Source: Pseudobdellovibrionaceae bacterium
GTDB taxonomy: Bacteria > Bdellovibrionota > Bdellovibrionia > Bdellovibrionales > UBA1609
DNA length: 64,000 nucleotides
NCBI GenBank assembly: GCA_023954155.1
Contig: JAMLIO010000005.1
Coordinates: forward strand, 124,001 to 188,000
Reading direction: 5' to 3'
In this document: positions 44,339 to 53,114 of the stretch, piece by piece
How positions within the stretch are numbered: position 1 is the first letter of the stretch
How the letters are laid out: each line of letters opens with the position of its first letter
Program-made: the position numbers and the translations under genes
The notes under the pieces: generated by a model
Seen by the model: the letters and a program-made list of their open reading frames with translations, nothing else
Told to the model about the DNA's origin: nothing
Database searches by the model: none

Positions 44339-45253
44339 ATGAGTTTAAGATGTGGTTATGTAGCTGTGGTGGGACTTCCCAATGCAGGCAAAAGTACGCT
44401 GGTCAATGCTCTGGTTGGAGAAAGGGTCTCTATTGTGAGCTCGAAACCTCAGACCACACGTCAGCGCGTGACAGGAGTGTACACGGGCGACAAAGAGCAG
44501 GTGATCTTTTTTGATGCTCCAGGTTTTATTCAAGCCGATTCGGGTCTTAATAAATTCATTCAAAGTGAGTGGGAGTCTTCTATCGAAGAGGCCGATGTGG
44601 TTTTAGGAGTGTTAAATATTGATGCGGACTCAGAAGCCCATATTGATCGTGTGATTGAAAATTTAAAATCTATTGAGCGTCCCAAGTTGGCGTTCATCAA
44701 CAAGGTCGACTTAAAAAAAGATGTCCGACGGCTTTTTATGCTCGAAGAAAAATTAAGACAAGCAGGCATTGAGTATCTGTTTGGCTCAGCATCCAAACTG
44801 AAAGACGATCTTAAAGAAACTCTGTTAAAAAAGATTGTCGAGCATCTTCCAGAGCAGGATTATTTTTTATGTGATACAGATGTTTACACACTGCAGACCT
44901 TAAGAGAGATGACCTCAGAGATCATTCGTGAAAAGTGCTTTTTGACACTGGCTCAAGAGATTCCTTATCAACTGGCCGTGCATGTTAGACTTTTTGAAGA
45001 GAACTCGCATTGCATTCGTATTTTTGCAGAGATATGGGTGTCTAAGGAAAGATACAAAAAGATGGTGGTTGGAGCCCAAGGTTCAAAGATTGTTAGAATC
45101 GGTACTTTGGCTCGCAAAGACATTCAGACTTTGGTAAGACAAAAGGTGTTCTTGGATCTTAATGTGAAGGTCAAAGAAAATTGGAACAAGAACCAACAGA
45201 TCATGAAGGAGTTAGGTTATGACATCAGAAAACCAGAATCTGCCACAATCTAA
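44339..45253 (+). CDS. era: GTPase Era
   Basis: A 304-aa ribosome-assembly GTPase binding 16S rRNA. G1 is GLPNAGKST, G2 region SSKPQTTRQRVTG, G3 FFDAPGF, G4 NKVD. The C-terminal KH domain carries VVGAQGSKIVRIGTLARKD. The gene follows rnc by 75 bp and overlaps der by 35 bp. The first ten bases of the gene (ATGAGTTTAA) also occur right at the rnc stop (44260). Confidence 0.97.
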   Translation: MSLRCGYVAVVGLPNAGKSTLVNALVGERVSIVSSKPQTTRQRVTGVYTGDKEQVIFFDAPGFIQADSGLNKFIQSEWESSIEEADVVLGVLNIDADSEAHIDRVIENLKSIERPKLAFINKVDLKKDVRRLFMLEEKLRQAGIEYLFGSASKLKDDLKETLLKKIVEHLPEQDYFLCDTDVYTLQTLREMTSEIIREKCFLTLAQEIPYQLAVHVRLFEENSHCIRIFAEIWVSKERYKKMVVGAQGSKIVRIGTLARKDIQTLVRQKVFLDLNVKVKENWNKNQQIMKELGYDIRKPESATI

Positions 45254-46607
45254 TCAAAAACTTCTTAAGGTAGGTCTTGTTGGCCGTCCTAATGTGGGTA
45301 AAAGTTCTTTATTTAACTACTTGACCCGCTCACGTTCTGCCGTGGTTAAGGACGAGCCAGGGGTGACTAGAGACATTAAAAAGGGACTGGCTCAGTGGTG
45401 GGGCAAAGAGTTCCATGTTTTTGATACGGGAGGAGTTACTGAACAGGCAGAGGGTCTTTTTGAAATTGTAAAAAAACAGTCTGAAGAGATTTTAAGCAGT
45501 TTAGATGTGATCCTTTTTGTAATGGATGGCAAGTATGGCTACCATCATGATGATCATGCGCTTTTGCAAATGATCAAAAAAACAGGTCGCCCCTATAAGT
45601 GCATCATCAATAAGGTCGACCGCCCCGATGAGGCTGAGATCATCACCGCTGAATTTTATGAACTGGGTGAGACTGAATTTTTGCCTATTTCAGTAGAACA
45701 CCAAGACGGCGTTCATGAACTGATCGAATGGGTCTTAGAGCATGAGGATAATGAAATTTTAGACGACGAAGCTCCACAGAGTGTAAGGCTGTCCATTGTC
45801 GGCAAACCCAACGTGGGTAAAAGCTCTCTTGTAAATTGCATTTTAGGAGAAGAGGCCCAAGTCGTTTATGATATGCCTGGTACAACTGTCGATGCGGTAG
45901 ACCACGATTTTATTTATAATGACAGAAAGTACACGATTGTGGACACAGCAGGTATTCGTCGTCAATCCAAACGTGAGGATGGGATTGAGTTCATTTCGGC
46001 TGTAAAAAGTTACGAGGCCATTGATCGTTCGGACATTGTTTTACTAGTTATTGATGGAACTTTGGGACCGACTAAACAAGATTCTAAAATCATTGAGTAT
46101 CTATTTGAAAATCATAAACCCGCCATTTTGGTTTTAAACAAATCTGACTTGGCTAAAGAGCAATCCAAGACCTATCGTGAGGATTTAAAGGCCAGCCTTG
46201 CCAGACAGTTCCACTTTTTTGAAGATGTCAGATTCACCTTTACCAATGCCAAAGAAGGGCATGGGATTCCTGCGCTTTTTAAATTGATAGAAAAGACATG
46301 GCAGGATTTAAACATTCGTATTCCCACTTCGCAGCTCAATAAGTTTTTTACTGAAACCATTCGTAAAGCTCCAGCGCCCGTGTATGGCACTAAGGATGTG
46401 AAGTTTTACTACCTCACACAGACCCATCAGCGCCCGCCTAGCTTTATTGCTTTTGCCAATCGCCCAGAAGGGGTGAGTCCTTCCTACCGTCGATTTTTAT
46501 CTAAAAGAATCAAAGAGCAGTGGGACATTATGGGTATACCTATCCGTATTTTCGCTATGAAAAGTGGTGGCGGGGGTAAGAAATTTGGTGGTGATAAGTC
46601 TGTATGA
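45219..46607 (+). CDS. der: GTPase Der (EngA)
   Basis: A 462-aa double-GTPase for 50S subunit maturation. The first domain has GRPNVGKSSLFNYL and FDTGGV; the second, from about residue 190, has GKPNVGKSSLVNCIL, VDTAGIRRQSK and NKSD. The KH-like C-terminal domain ends Lys/Gly-rich (MKSGGGGKKFGGDKSV). The start lies 35 bp inside era, and the stop overlaps the transporter start (ATGA), pointing to tight coupling. Confidence 0.97.
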   Translation: MTSENQNLPQSNQKLLKVGLVGRPNVGKSSLFNYLTRSRSAVVKDEPGVTRDIKKGLAQWWGKEFHVFDTGGVTEQAEGLFEIVKKQSEEILSSLDVILFVMDGKYGYHHDDHALLQMIKKTGRPYKCIINKVDRPDEAEIITAEFYELGETEFLPISVEHQDGVHELIEWVLEHEDNEILDDEAPQSVRLSIVGKPNVGKSSLVNCILGEEAQVVYDMPGTTVDAVDHDFIYNDRKYTIVDTAGIRRQSKREDGIEFISAVKSYEAIDRSDIVLLVIDGTLGPTKQDSKIIEYLFENHKPAILVLNKSDLAKEQSKTYREDLKASLARQFHFFEDVRFTFTNAKEGHGIPALFKLIEKTWQDLNIRIPTSQLNKFFTETIRKAPAPVYGTKDVKFYYLTQTHQRPPSFIAFANRPEGVSPSYRRFLSKRIKEQWDIMGIPIRIFAMKSGGGGKKFGGDKSV

Positions 46608-47941
46608 AGATGGCTCCTCGCTATAGCATCTACTTTATCACCATCTCCATGGCTCTGGGTTTAGGGAACATCTGGAGATTTCCCTATCTGATTCATGATT
46701 ACGGAGCAGGGGCTTTCCTTATCATCTACGCCCTTTTGTCTTTGTTTATCGGTGTACCTTTAGTGGTGAGTGAGATTCTTTTAGGGAAGGCCCATCGTGA
46801 CAGAGACTATGGGTCTTCAAGCCGCGTGCTAAAAAGTGTTTTTTTTGACCGAAGCCTTAAGGGACTGTATTGGGTTCCTGCTGTTTTATCTTTGCTCGTG
46901 CTATCCTATTACTGTTTACTGAGCAGTTGGATTTTACATTACGTGTGTCAGGCGTTTTACTGCATTTTGTATAAGAAGCCCTTTATTGCTGAAGAAGTGT
47001 TTATGCAAATCAGCTCTCGTCCGTGGTTGCAGATGCTTCTATGTAGTGTGCACATGCTTTTGACTTTTTTATTTATGAATAAGGGTGAGAAGTTTAAAAT
47101 CAATAGACTAACGGCTTTAGTCATCCCGAGTTTTGTAATGTTTGTGGGTTACATTGTTTATAACTTCTATACTTACGAAGACATTTATGAAACGGCTAAG
47201 CGACTTCTTTATCCTAATTTTAATCAACTTAATAAAGCCTCGCTGAATTTCGCTTTAGGGCAGATGCTCTTCACCCTGAGTTTAGGGTTTGGCATCTTAC
47301 TCAGTTTTGGAAAAAGTTTAAAGGCAGACGCTTCTGTTCCCCAGGTGTCTGCACGTTTGGGTTTGATGGACAGTGTGGTTTCCGTGTTGATGGCCTTTGT
47401 GCTGTTCCCCATGATTTTAAGTCTGGGATATGTGGGTGCAGGGTCAGAGATTCTTTTTTCAGTTTTACCTTATTACTTCCAATCCCAAGAGCTAAGCCTA
47501 TACTACACCTTAATCTTTTATCTTTTAATTTATCTTGTGGCTCTTTTTGCGGGGTTGGGACTGATGGAGTCTGTGGCCATGAACTTATATGAGGGCTTAA
47601 GTTTAACCAAAGTCAAAGCCATCACAATATCTTGCAATGGAGTTTTTTTACTCGGCTCTGGAATCATTTTATTAAATCAATTCTCTAAAAGTGTAGAAAG
47701 ATTTGGTTATAGTAATGTCATCACCTTTGTAGACGATATTTTAATCAACTTTGTTTTACCATTATCCACAATCTTAATTTCAGTCAGGGCCTATAAATTC
47801 CTTAACCGCAAATTCGTAGAAGGCGAATTCATCCGCAATGAAGGCCCCTCTACATGGCGCTTCTTCATCTACTGGCGCTTCATCATCTTATACGGATTCC
47901 CCCTAGTCTACATCATCTCTCTTCTTATTCGTTTCACCTAA
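46604..47941 (+). CDS. Neurotransmitter:sodium symporter (SNF/NSS) family transporter
   Basis: A 445-aa polytopic protein with about eleven to twelve membrane segments. The first holds the sodium- and substrate-binding GLGNIWRFPYL of the LeuT fold, followed by DYGAGAFLIIY and VPLVVSEILLG. Bacterial members import amino acids with Na+. The gene overlaps der by four bases but is functionally unrelated. The 3' 28 bases of the coding region are part of foldback element E2, whose opposite arm carries an inverted copy. Confidence 0.9.
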   Translation: MKMAPRYSIYFITISMALGLGNIWRFPYLIHDYGAGAFLIIYALLSLFIGVPLVVSEILLGKAHRDRDYGSSSRVLKSVFFDRSLKGLYWVPAVLSLLVLSYYCLLSSWILHYVCQAFYCILYKKPFIAEEVFMQISSRPWLQMLLCSVHMLLTFLFMNKGEKFKINRLTALVIPSFVMFVGYIVYNFYTYEDIYETAKRLLYPNFNQLNKASLNFALGQMLFTLSLGFGILLSFGKSLKADASVPQVSARLGLMDSVVSVLMAFVLFPMILSLGYVGAGSEILFSVLPYYFQSQELSLYYTLIFYLLIYLVALFAGLGLMESVAMNLYEGLSLTKVKAITISCNGVFLLGSGIILLNQFSKSVERFGYSNVITFVDDILINFVLPLSTILISVRAYKFLNRKFVEGEFIRNEGPSTWRFFIYWRFIILYGFPLVYIISLLIRFT

Positions 47942-48175
47942 ACTTGGCCTTGAAGTTATGGGGTGGCCCCACTTGAGTGAACTCTTTTTTAATTTTTGAT
48001 TGTGTGTACTCAAAATGCTCAGACAGTGACGTTTGGCATGCCTTTGCGTTCGCAAAAACACGCCAAGCCGAACTCGCATTTCGACCACACACAATCAAAA
48101 ATTAAAAAGGAGTTCACTCAAGTGGTGTGGATGTTTCAAGGTCAAGTTTAGGTGAAACGAATAAGAAGAGAGATG
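47914..48175. repeat. Foldback element E2 (same 79-nt core as E1, ~90-bp arms)
   Basis: The left arm (47914-48007) and right arm (48087-48175) are reverse complements in two blocks, an outer one of about 41 bp with one mismatch and an inner one of about 39 bp with one mismatch. The middle differs by five bases in length. The core 48008-48086 is 79 nt long, like E1, and differs from it only at the ends and within the inner hairpin stem. The left arm includes the transporter stop codon. It sits between two convergent genes and could also act as a bidirectional terminator. Confidence 0.92.
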
Positions 48176-48177
48176 GA

Positions 48178-48909
48178 TTAAAAGTTGATTCCGATATTGC
48201 CGCCGATCCAGAAGACGTCGCCGCTTAAGTAGACGCCTGTAAGTCCGCCACCACCGCTCCCGCTGGGGATGTTTTCGTTTTCGTTGGGAAAGTTGGCGTA
48301 ATGGTAAAGAACAGTGAGGCCTGCAAAGTTTCTGCGGCGATTGAACATGTATTCAAAGCCAAAACCCACATCATAAGTAAAAGAACCGTCTAGACCCTGA
48401 AGGACACTAAACGAAGTATTGGTCTGTCTGCGAATTTGAGAGAATCCACCAAGAATAAAGGGGTTAAGATCTCCTAGGGAGCGGGTCATATTTTGTGTGT
48501 TTAAAAAGTATTTAGCGTGGGCCGACCATGTATTCATGCGTACTCGAGAGTTAATCCTAGTGGCCCCATCGGGAATGGTCTGTTGGTGGGTGGTGGTGTA
48601 GAAGGTGCCCTGTAGAGCAAAGCGTAAAGAGAAAAAATAAGAGGCAGAAATGCCTAACATAGGGTCGCGGGTGTTGTATTTAGCTAGATTTCCTGTGTGC
48701 ATGTGCATGCCTAAGATTCCTGCCACACTGAGCATTCGACCGTACTTAAAAAAGTTAATGTCGGCCTCTTCGGAGGTGGCCTCTACGAACTCGCTATAAT
48801 CCGCAAAGGGATCATAGTTATCTTCGTAGTTCATCTCATCTTGTGCCCAAGCTGTGTGCGAAAACGTGCTAAGAATCAGTGCGAAAATTAGTGAGTACCT
48901 TAAGCCCAT
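48178..48909 (-). CDS. Outer-membrane beta-barrel protein
   Basis: A 243-aa protein with a signal peptide (LIFALILSTFSHTAWA), an acidic N-terminus (DEMNYEDNYDPFADYSE) and barrel-like strands (LALQG-type alternation such as YFFSLRFALQGTFYTTTH and FTYDVGFGFEYMF). It ends in VFWIGGNIGINF with C-terminal Phe. A family of small Bdellovibrio-type barrels is likely; no specific function. Its 3' end abuts E2. It diverges from purM with 97 bp between. Confidence 0.75.
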   Translation of the reverse strand: MGLRYSLIFALILSTFSHTAWAQDEMNYEDNYDPFADYSEFVEATSEEADINFFKYGRMLSVAGILGMHMHTGNLAKYNTRDPMLGISASYFFSLRFALQGTFYTTTHQQTIPDGATRINSRVRMNTWSAHAKYFLNTQNMTRSLGDLNPFILGGFSQIRRQTNTSFSVLQGLDGSFTYDVGFGFEYMFNRRRNFAGLTVLYHYANFPNENENIPSGSGGGGLTGVYLSGDVFWIGGNIGINF

Positions 48910-49006
48910 AGCGTTAGTATAAACAACTCTTGCTTAAACTGAAACGTCTAGCTCTTTTGTAATGTAAGAACGAGACAAAGGCAGGGGATTGTGATAGTCC
49001 TAAGTC

Positions 49007-50005
49007 ATGGACTATAAAAAAAGTGGTGTGGATATAGAAAAGGGGGACCAGTTTGTAGACTGGATCCGTGCAACACAACCTAGGAACGCGCCTCATGCGG
49101 ATAAAATCATCAGTGGCGTGGGTGGCTTTGCGGGGGTCTTTCGGGCCGCCTTTGAGCACATGCAAGACCCCTGTCTTGTGGCCTCCACTGACGGCATTGG
49201 CACTAAGCTTTTATTAGGGGTGGAGTACAACCGCATCAGAGACTTGGGCCAAGACCTTGTGGCCATGTGTGTGAATGATCTGATCTGTTGCGGAGCCGAC
49301 CCTCTGTTTTTTCTAGATTATTATGCCTGCGGAAAATTAGATTTGGGCCAAGCCCAAGAGTTTGTCGCAGGTGTACGTGAAGCCTGCTTAAAGTCAGGGC
49401 TCTTTCTCTTAGGTGGAGAGACCGCAGAAATGCCAGGCCTTTATGAAGGCCGACATTTTGACAGCGCAGGTTTTGCAGTGGGGGTGGTGGATCGCAGTCA
49501 AATTCTAGGTCCCGAAAGAGTCAAGGCTGGGGATGTGGTGGTGGCCATTGAGTCTTCTGGTTTTCATAGCAATGGCTATTCTTTACTTAGAAAAGTCTTT
49601 GAAAAGGACATGGAAGACTGGGTGGACCAGCTCCTAAAGCCCACACATTTGTATCCTGCTCTGGCAGAGCAATTTAAACGTAATGACTTACATGTTCATG
49701 GCATTGCCAACATCACAGGCGGTGGAATGTCCAATATCCCTAGGTGTTTAGGGGATAGTCTTAAAGTAGAACTTACTCCGTGGATCTTGCCTGAGATTGT
49801 GGCAGAGGTACAAAAGCGCACGGGGATGAAGGACGAAGACCTGTATTTGACACTCAACTGCGGAGTGGGGCTTGCGGTGATTTTACCTGACTCCGAAGCT
49901 GACACTTTGATTCAAATTGCAAGAAAAGAAGGCTTTAGTTCATGGCGTATGGGTCGTGTGCTAGAAAAAGATTCTCCTACAGATAAGGATTGGTATTTTG
50001 TCTAA
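49007..50005 (+). CDS. purM: Phosphoribosylformylglycinamidine cyclo-ligase (AIR synthetase)
   Basis: A 332-aa enzyme for step 5 of purine synthesis (FGAM to AIR with ATP). Conserved segments are MDYKKSGVDIEKGD, STDGIGTKLLL, AMCVNDLICCGADPLFFLDY, LLGGETAEMPG and SSGFHSNGYSLLRKV. It is first gene of the pur operon. The binding site at the ATG is weak. The stop overlaps the purN start by eight bases. Confidence 0.97.
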   Translation: MDYKKSGVDIEKGDQFVDWIRATQPRNAPHADKIISGVGGFAGVFRAAFEHMQDPCLVASTDGIGTKLLLGVEYNRIRDLGQDLVAMCVNDLICCGADPLFFLDYYACGKLDLGQAQEFVAGVREACLKSGLFLLGGETAEMPGLYEGRHFDSAGFAVGVVDRSQILGPERVKAGDVVVAIESSGFHSNGYSLLRKVFEKDMEDWVDQLLKPTHLYPALAEQFKRNDLHVHGIANITGGGMSNIPRCLGDSLKVELTPWILPEIVAEVQKRTGMKDEDLYLTLNCGVGLAVILPDSEADTLIQIARKEGFSSWRMGRVLEKDSPTDKDWYFV

Positions 50006-50591
50006 AAATATAAACCCTCAAGACTTCCAAGATCAGCCGCAAAAGTGGGCCTTATTTTTTTCTGGACGTGGTAATAATATGCGCGCCCTTTTACGAGTCC
50101 ATCCTGAAGGGGCGCCTCGTCCTTTCTTGGTCTGTAACAATGCGAAGGCCGAGGGCATAGCCAAGGCCAAGGAACTAGGGTACGAACCCCATCTGATCAA
50201 GGCTCCCTATGATTACAAGGCTTTAGCGCAATTACTTCAAGAGCAAGGTGTGACCCATATATTTCTTCTTGGATATATGCGAATCGTTCCTTCGTCTTTT
50301 GCCAGCCAGTGGGCTAACAGAATCTTCAATTTACATCCTAGTCTGCTCCCGCTATATCCTGGATTAGACAGCATCAAGCGGGCCTTTTTAAATCATGACG
50401 ACATCGGAGTGACCATTCACCATGTGACTGAAGGTGTGGATGAGGGTGAGGCCGTGATGCAGAAGTGTGTGTTTCCTAAAGGGAGCTATTCACACATGAC
50501 TTTTTCTGAGGTCGAAGACTTTGTGCACCGTTGGGAGTATCAAATGGTCACTGAATTTTATTTAAATACACTTCAAGGACAGCAAACATGA
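49998..50591 (+). CDS. purN: Phosphoribosylglycinamide formyltransferase
   Basis: A 197-aa folate-dependent GAR transformylase (step 3). Signatures are FFSGRGNNMRALL, a formyl-folate region HIFLLGYMRIVP, and the catalytic triad-bearing FNLHPSLLPLYPG and GVTIHHVTEGVDEGE. The start is TTG at 49998 within the purM end, with AAGGA upstream. It overlaps the next gene by four bases. Confidence 0.95.
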   Translation: MSKNINPQDFQDQPQKWALFFSGRGNNMRALLRVHPEGAPRPFLVCNNAKAEGIAKAKELGYEPHLIKAPYDYKALAQLLQEQGVTHIFLLGYMRIVPSSFASQWANRIFNLHPSLLPLYPGLDSIKRAFLNHDDIGVTIHHVTEGVDEGEAVMQKCVFPKGSYSHMTFSEVEDFVHRWEYQMVTEFYLNTLQGQQT

Positions 50592-51814
50592 ATCCCAATC
50601 AAAACTATGATGTGTTGATCTTTTCTATCTTTGGTCGAAACACCTGGCTAGCGGCTCAACTTAGAGCCCTGGGTTATACCGTTGCTTTTTTGGATTTAAC
50701 TAGTCTTTTTCAAAAGGGCACACCTGAAGACTGGGAAGGTCCTTTTCCGCAGGTGTTCACAGACACCATGGAAAGATCCTATTGCCAAAGCCTTACAGAT
50801 CAAGACGAGTACGAGGTCCTGCTTCGTGGCCCTAGTATAAGAATTAAAAAATTAGGACTGTTTGAATTTAAAGCCGACCATTCACGTTATTTGGTTCACA
50901 AATGGGGACAAGAGGGACTTTGGTTTCATGAAACTGAAGAGATGCCTTTTTTAGAACCCCCTAAAAATTTAAAATATCCTTCGCTGTGGTTAAAGGGACT
51001 TCTTAAAGAGTGGCGCTCTACAACCCTAAACCCTATGCGTGAGTCCCTATATTTAAACACACCTGAGTTCCCCTTAAGCTCTCACTACGTGGTAAGACAT
51101 CCTTCAAGAGAGGGATACTTAAATAACAGTGCCTGGCTTGAGACCGTGGGAGTGGACATTGTGCCTGTGTCCTCTTGGTGGAAGTGTGCCCAAGAGAGCA
51201 ATAAAAAGTGGGTGCTTAAATTTGAAAACGACATGGTCAAAGCCCAAGCCGATCATTTGATCATTGGGCTTTCTAGTTATGAACTGCACAGATTTTCAGG
51301 GCAATTGGATTTAGGCCAGAACAAAATGAAGGTCCCCAAAGGGTTTTGGACCAGATGGACAGGAACCTGTGCCAGCACGGAGAAGCTTGCGTTTGTGCCT
51401 AGCTATTCTATGTACTTGTCTGATTTAGAAATGGGTCTATGTAATGAAAATTTAATTATAGTGATCAAGCGTCCGAACCAACAGATTGACGTTTGGGCTT
51501 GTATCACAACGGAAGTGTTTTCTGAACAGAGCTTTGTGGAAAACACCCAAAATGAAATCCTTAAAAACTTAAAGAACTTTGTTCCAGAGTTTTTTGATCT
51601 CAAACTTGACAGTCCAAGGCTGGGTTCTGACTTGTATTCCTTTTGGCCTGTGTATGATAAAACTTTACCCACCCTAAAAGGCAAACGCAGTTTGATCTTA
51701 GACAACCCCGAGGTCTGGCCAGGATTAGATAATTATTCCAGATACGTTTTTCAAAAAAACATCATACAGAGTTTTAAAGATGACATCGAAGTCGATAAGG
51801 GAGTGGAGCTGTGA
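50588..51814 (+). CDS. Orphan protein embedded in the purine operon, degenerate Rossmann/FAD-oxidoreductase-like
   Basis: A 408-aa protein I do not recognise. It begins DVLIFSIFGRNTWLAAQLRA followed by LGYTVAFLDLTS, the layout of a dinucleotide-binding beta-alpha-beta unit, but the glycines of GxGxxG are replaced (FGRNT). A later ADHLIIGLSSYEL and a C-terminal RSLILDNPEVWPGLD resemble the strands near the end of amine-oxidase-type flavoproteins. It overlaps purN and purB by four bases each, so it is made together with purine enzymes. Possible roles: an electron-transfer protein without cofactor, or a regulator. Family assignment is a guess. Confidence 0.6.
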   Translation: MNPNQNYDVLIFSIFGRNTWLAAQLRALGYTVAFLDLTSLFQKGTPEDWEGPFPQVFTDTMERSYCQSLTDQDEYEVLLRGPSIRIKKLGLFEFKADHSRYLVHKWGQEGLWFHETEEMPFLEPPKNLKYPSLWLKGLLKEWRSTTLNPMRESLYLNTPEFPLSSHYVVRHPSREGYLNNSAWLETVGVDIVPVSSWWKCAQESNKKWVLKFENDMVKAQADHLIIGLSSYELHRFSGQLDLGQNKMKVPKGFWTRWTGTCASTEKLAFVPSYSMYLSDLEMGLCNENLIIVIKRPNQQIDVWACITTEVFSEQSFVENTQNEILKNLKNFVPEFFDLKLDSPRLGSDLYSFWPVYDKTLPTLKGKRSLILDNPEVWPGLDNYSRYVFQKNIIQSFKDDIEVDKGVEL

Positions 51815-53100
51815 TTGAACGATATACTCTGCCCGCCATGCAGGCCATTTGGGATTTAGAAAATAGATTTAAATGTATGCAAGAGGTGGAAGTGGCCGTC
51901 GCCCTTGTGCAAGCGGACTTAAACATTATTCCTAAACAGGCGGCCCAAGACATTGCAGCGAAGTCTAAGTTCAGTGTACCCAGAATTGCTGAAATAGAAG
52001 CGGAAACAAAACACGATGTGATCGCCTTTGTTTCTAACTTAGCTGAAAACGTCGGGGACTCAGGAAAATACATTCATTATGGGCTTACCTCTTCGGATGT
52101 GATTGATACGGCTACCAGTTTACAAATCAAAAAAGCGGGCGAACTGGTGTCACAAAAAATTGTAGACCTTAAAGCGGCCTTAAAAAAATTGATTTTAGAA
52201 CATAGCTCGACTCTTTGTAGTGGCCGTACCCATGGGATGCACGCTGAGCCCACGACTTTTGGTATGAAACTTCTTGGGTTTTATGTAGAGCTTAGCCGTA
52301 ATGAACAGAGATTTTCTGCTGCGATTGAGCAAGCTAGCATTGGTAAACTCAGTGGGGCCGTAGGCACATATTCTGTGCTAGACCGAGATGTTGAAGTGAA
52401 TGTTTGTAAAGCTCTTGGCCTTACGCCTGAAACAGTAGCCACTCAGGTCATCCCCAGGGATCGTCATGCCGAGGTGATCTATGCGATCAGTATGTTAGGG
52501 GCTGGACTTGAGCGTCTTTCTGTAGAGTTAAGACATTTACAGCGTACAGAAGTGGCAGAGGTGTATGAGGGATTTAGTAAAGGTCAAAAAGGATCTTCAG
52601 CCATGCCTCATAAAAAAAATCCCATCAGTGCTGAAAATCTTACGGGTATAGCAAGACTTCTGCGTGGATATTTGGTCGCGGCTCATGAAAACATTGCCTT
52701 ATGGCATGAACGCGACATCAGTCACTCTTCTGTAGAACGAGTGATCTTTCCTGATGCGTTTATTTTGATTCACTATGCTTTAGATCGTATGACTCAAGTC
52801 TTAGGTCGTTTAGAAGTGGACAAAGAACGCATGAAAAAAAATATGGATGGATCAAACGGTCACCTGTTCTCATCGCATGTACTGCTCGCTTTGATAGAAA
52901 CAGGACTTAGCCGTGAAGACGCCTATAAGATCGTGCAACGAAATGCTCACGCTTTGCAAGTGGGTGAGCATTTGCGGGATAAACTCTTGCAAGACCCAGA
53001 GGTGTCGTCGCGTGTGAATGCTCAAACTTTAGATCAGATCTTTTCGGGTCAAAGACATATCGAATCCATTCAAAAAATTATTCCTAGAGTTCTAGGTTAA
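51811..53100 (+). CDS. purB: Adenylosuccinate lyase
   Basis: A 429-aa fumarase-superfamily enzyme cleaving SAICAR and adenylosuccinate with release of fumarate. The signature is GSSAMPHKKNPISAENL; substrate segments include HYGLTSSDVIDTATSLQ and GRTHGMHAEPTTFG. It starts at GTG 51811 in a GTGA overlap. The next gene follows after 14 bp with its own GAGGAG. Confidence 0.97.
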   Translation: MIERYTLPAMQAIWDLENRFKCMQEVEVAVALVQADLNIIPKQAAQDIAAKSKFSVPRIAEIEAETKHDVIAFVSNLAENVGDSGKYIHYGLTSSDVIDTATSLQIKKAGELVSQKIVDLKAALKKLILEHSSTLCSGRTHGMHAEPTTFGMKLLGFYVELSRNEQRFSAAIEQASIGKLSGAVGTYSVLDRDVEVNVCKALGLTPETVATQVIPRDRHAEVIYAISMLGAGLERLSVELRHLQRTEVAEVYEGFSKGQKGSSAMPHKKNPISAENLTGIARLLRGYLVAAHENIALWHERDISHSSVERVIFPDAFILIHYALDRMTQVLGRLEVDKERMKKNMDGSNGHLFSSHVLLALIETGLSREDAYKIVQRNAHALQVGEHLRDKLLQDPEVSSRVNAQTLDQIFSGQRHIESIQKIIPRVLG

Positions 53101-53114
53101 GAGGAGTAAAAAGT

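Noticed and set aside
47903-48094. Minus-strand frame across E2
   Set aside because: It follows from the foldback arms and lacks start signals or family-like sequence.
48910-49006. Purine riboswitch before purM
   Set aside because: The 97-bp spacer to the divergent gene is too short to hold the aptamer plus promoters, and no conserved loops were recognised.
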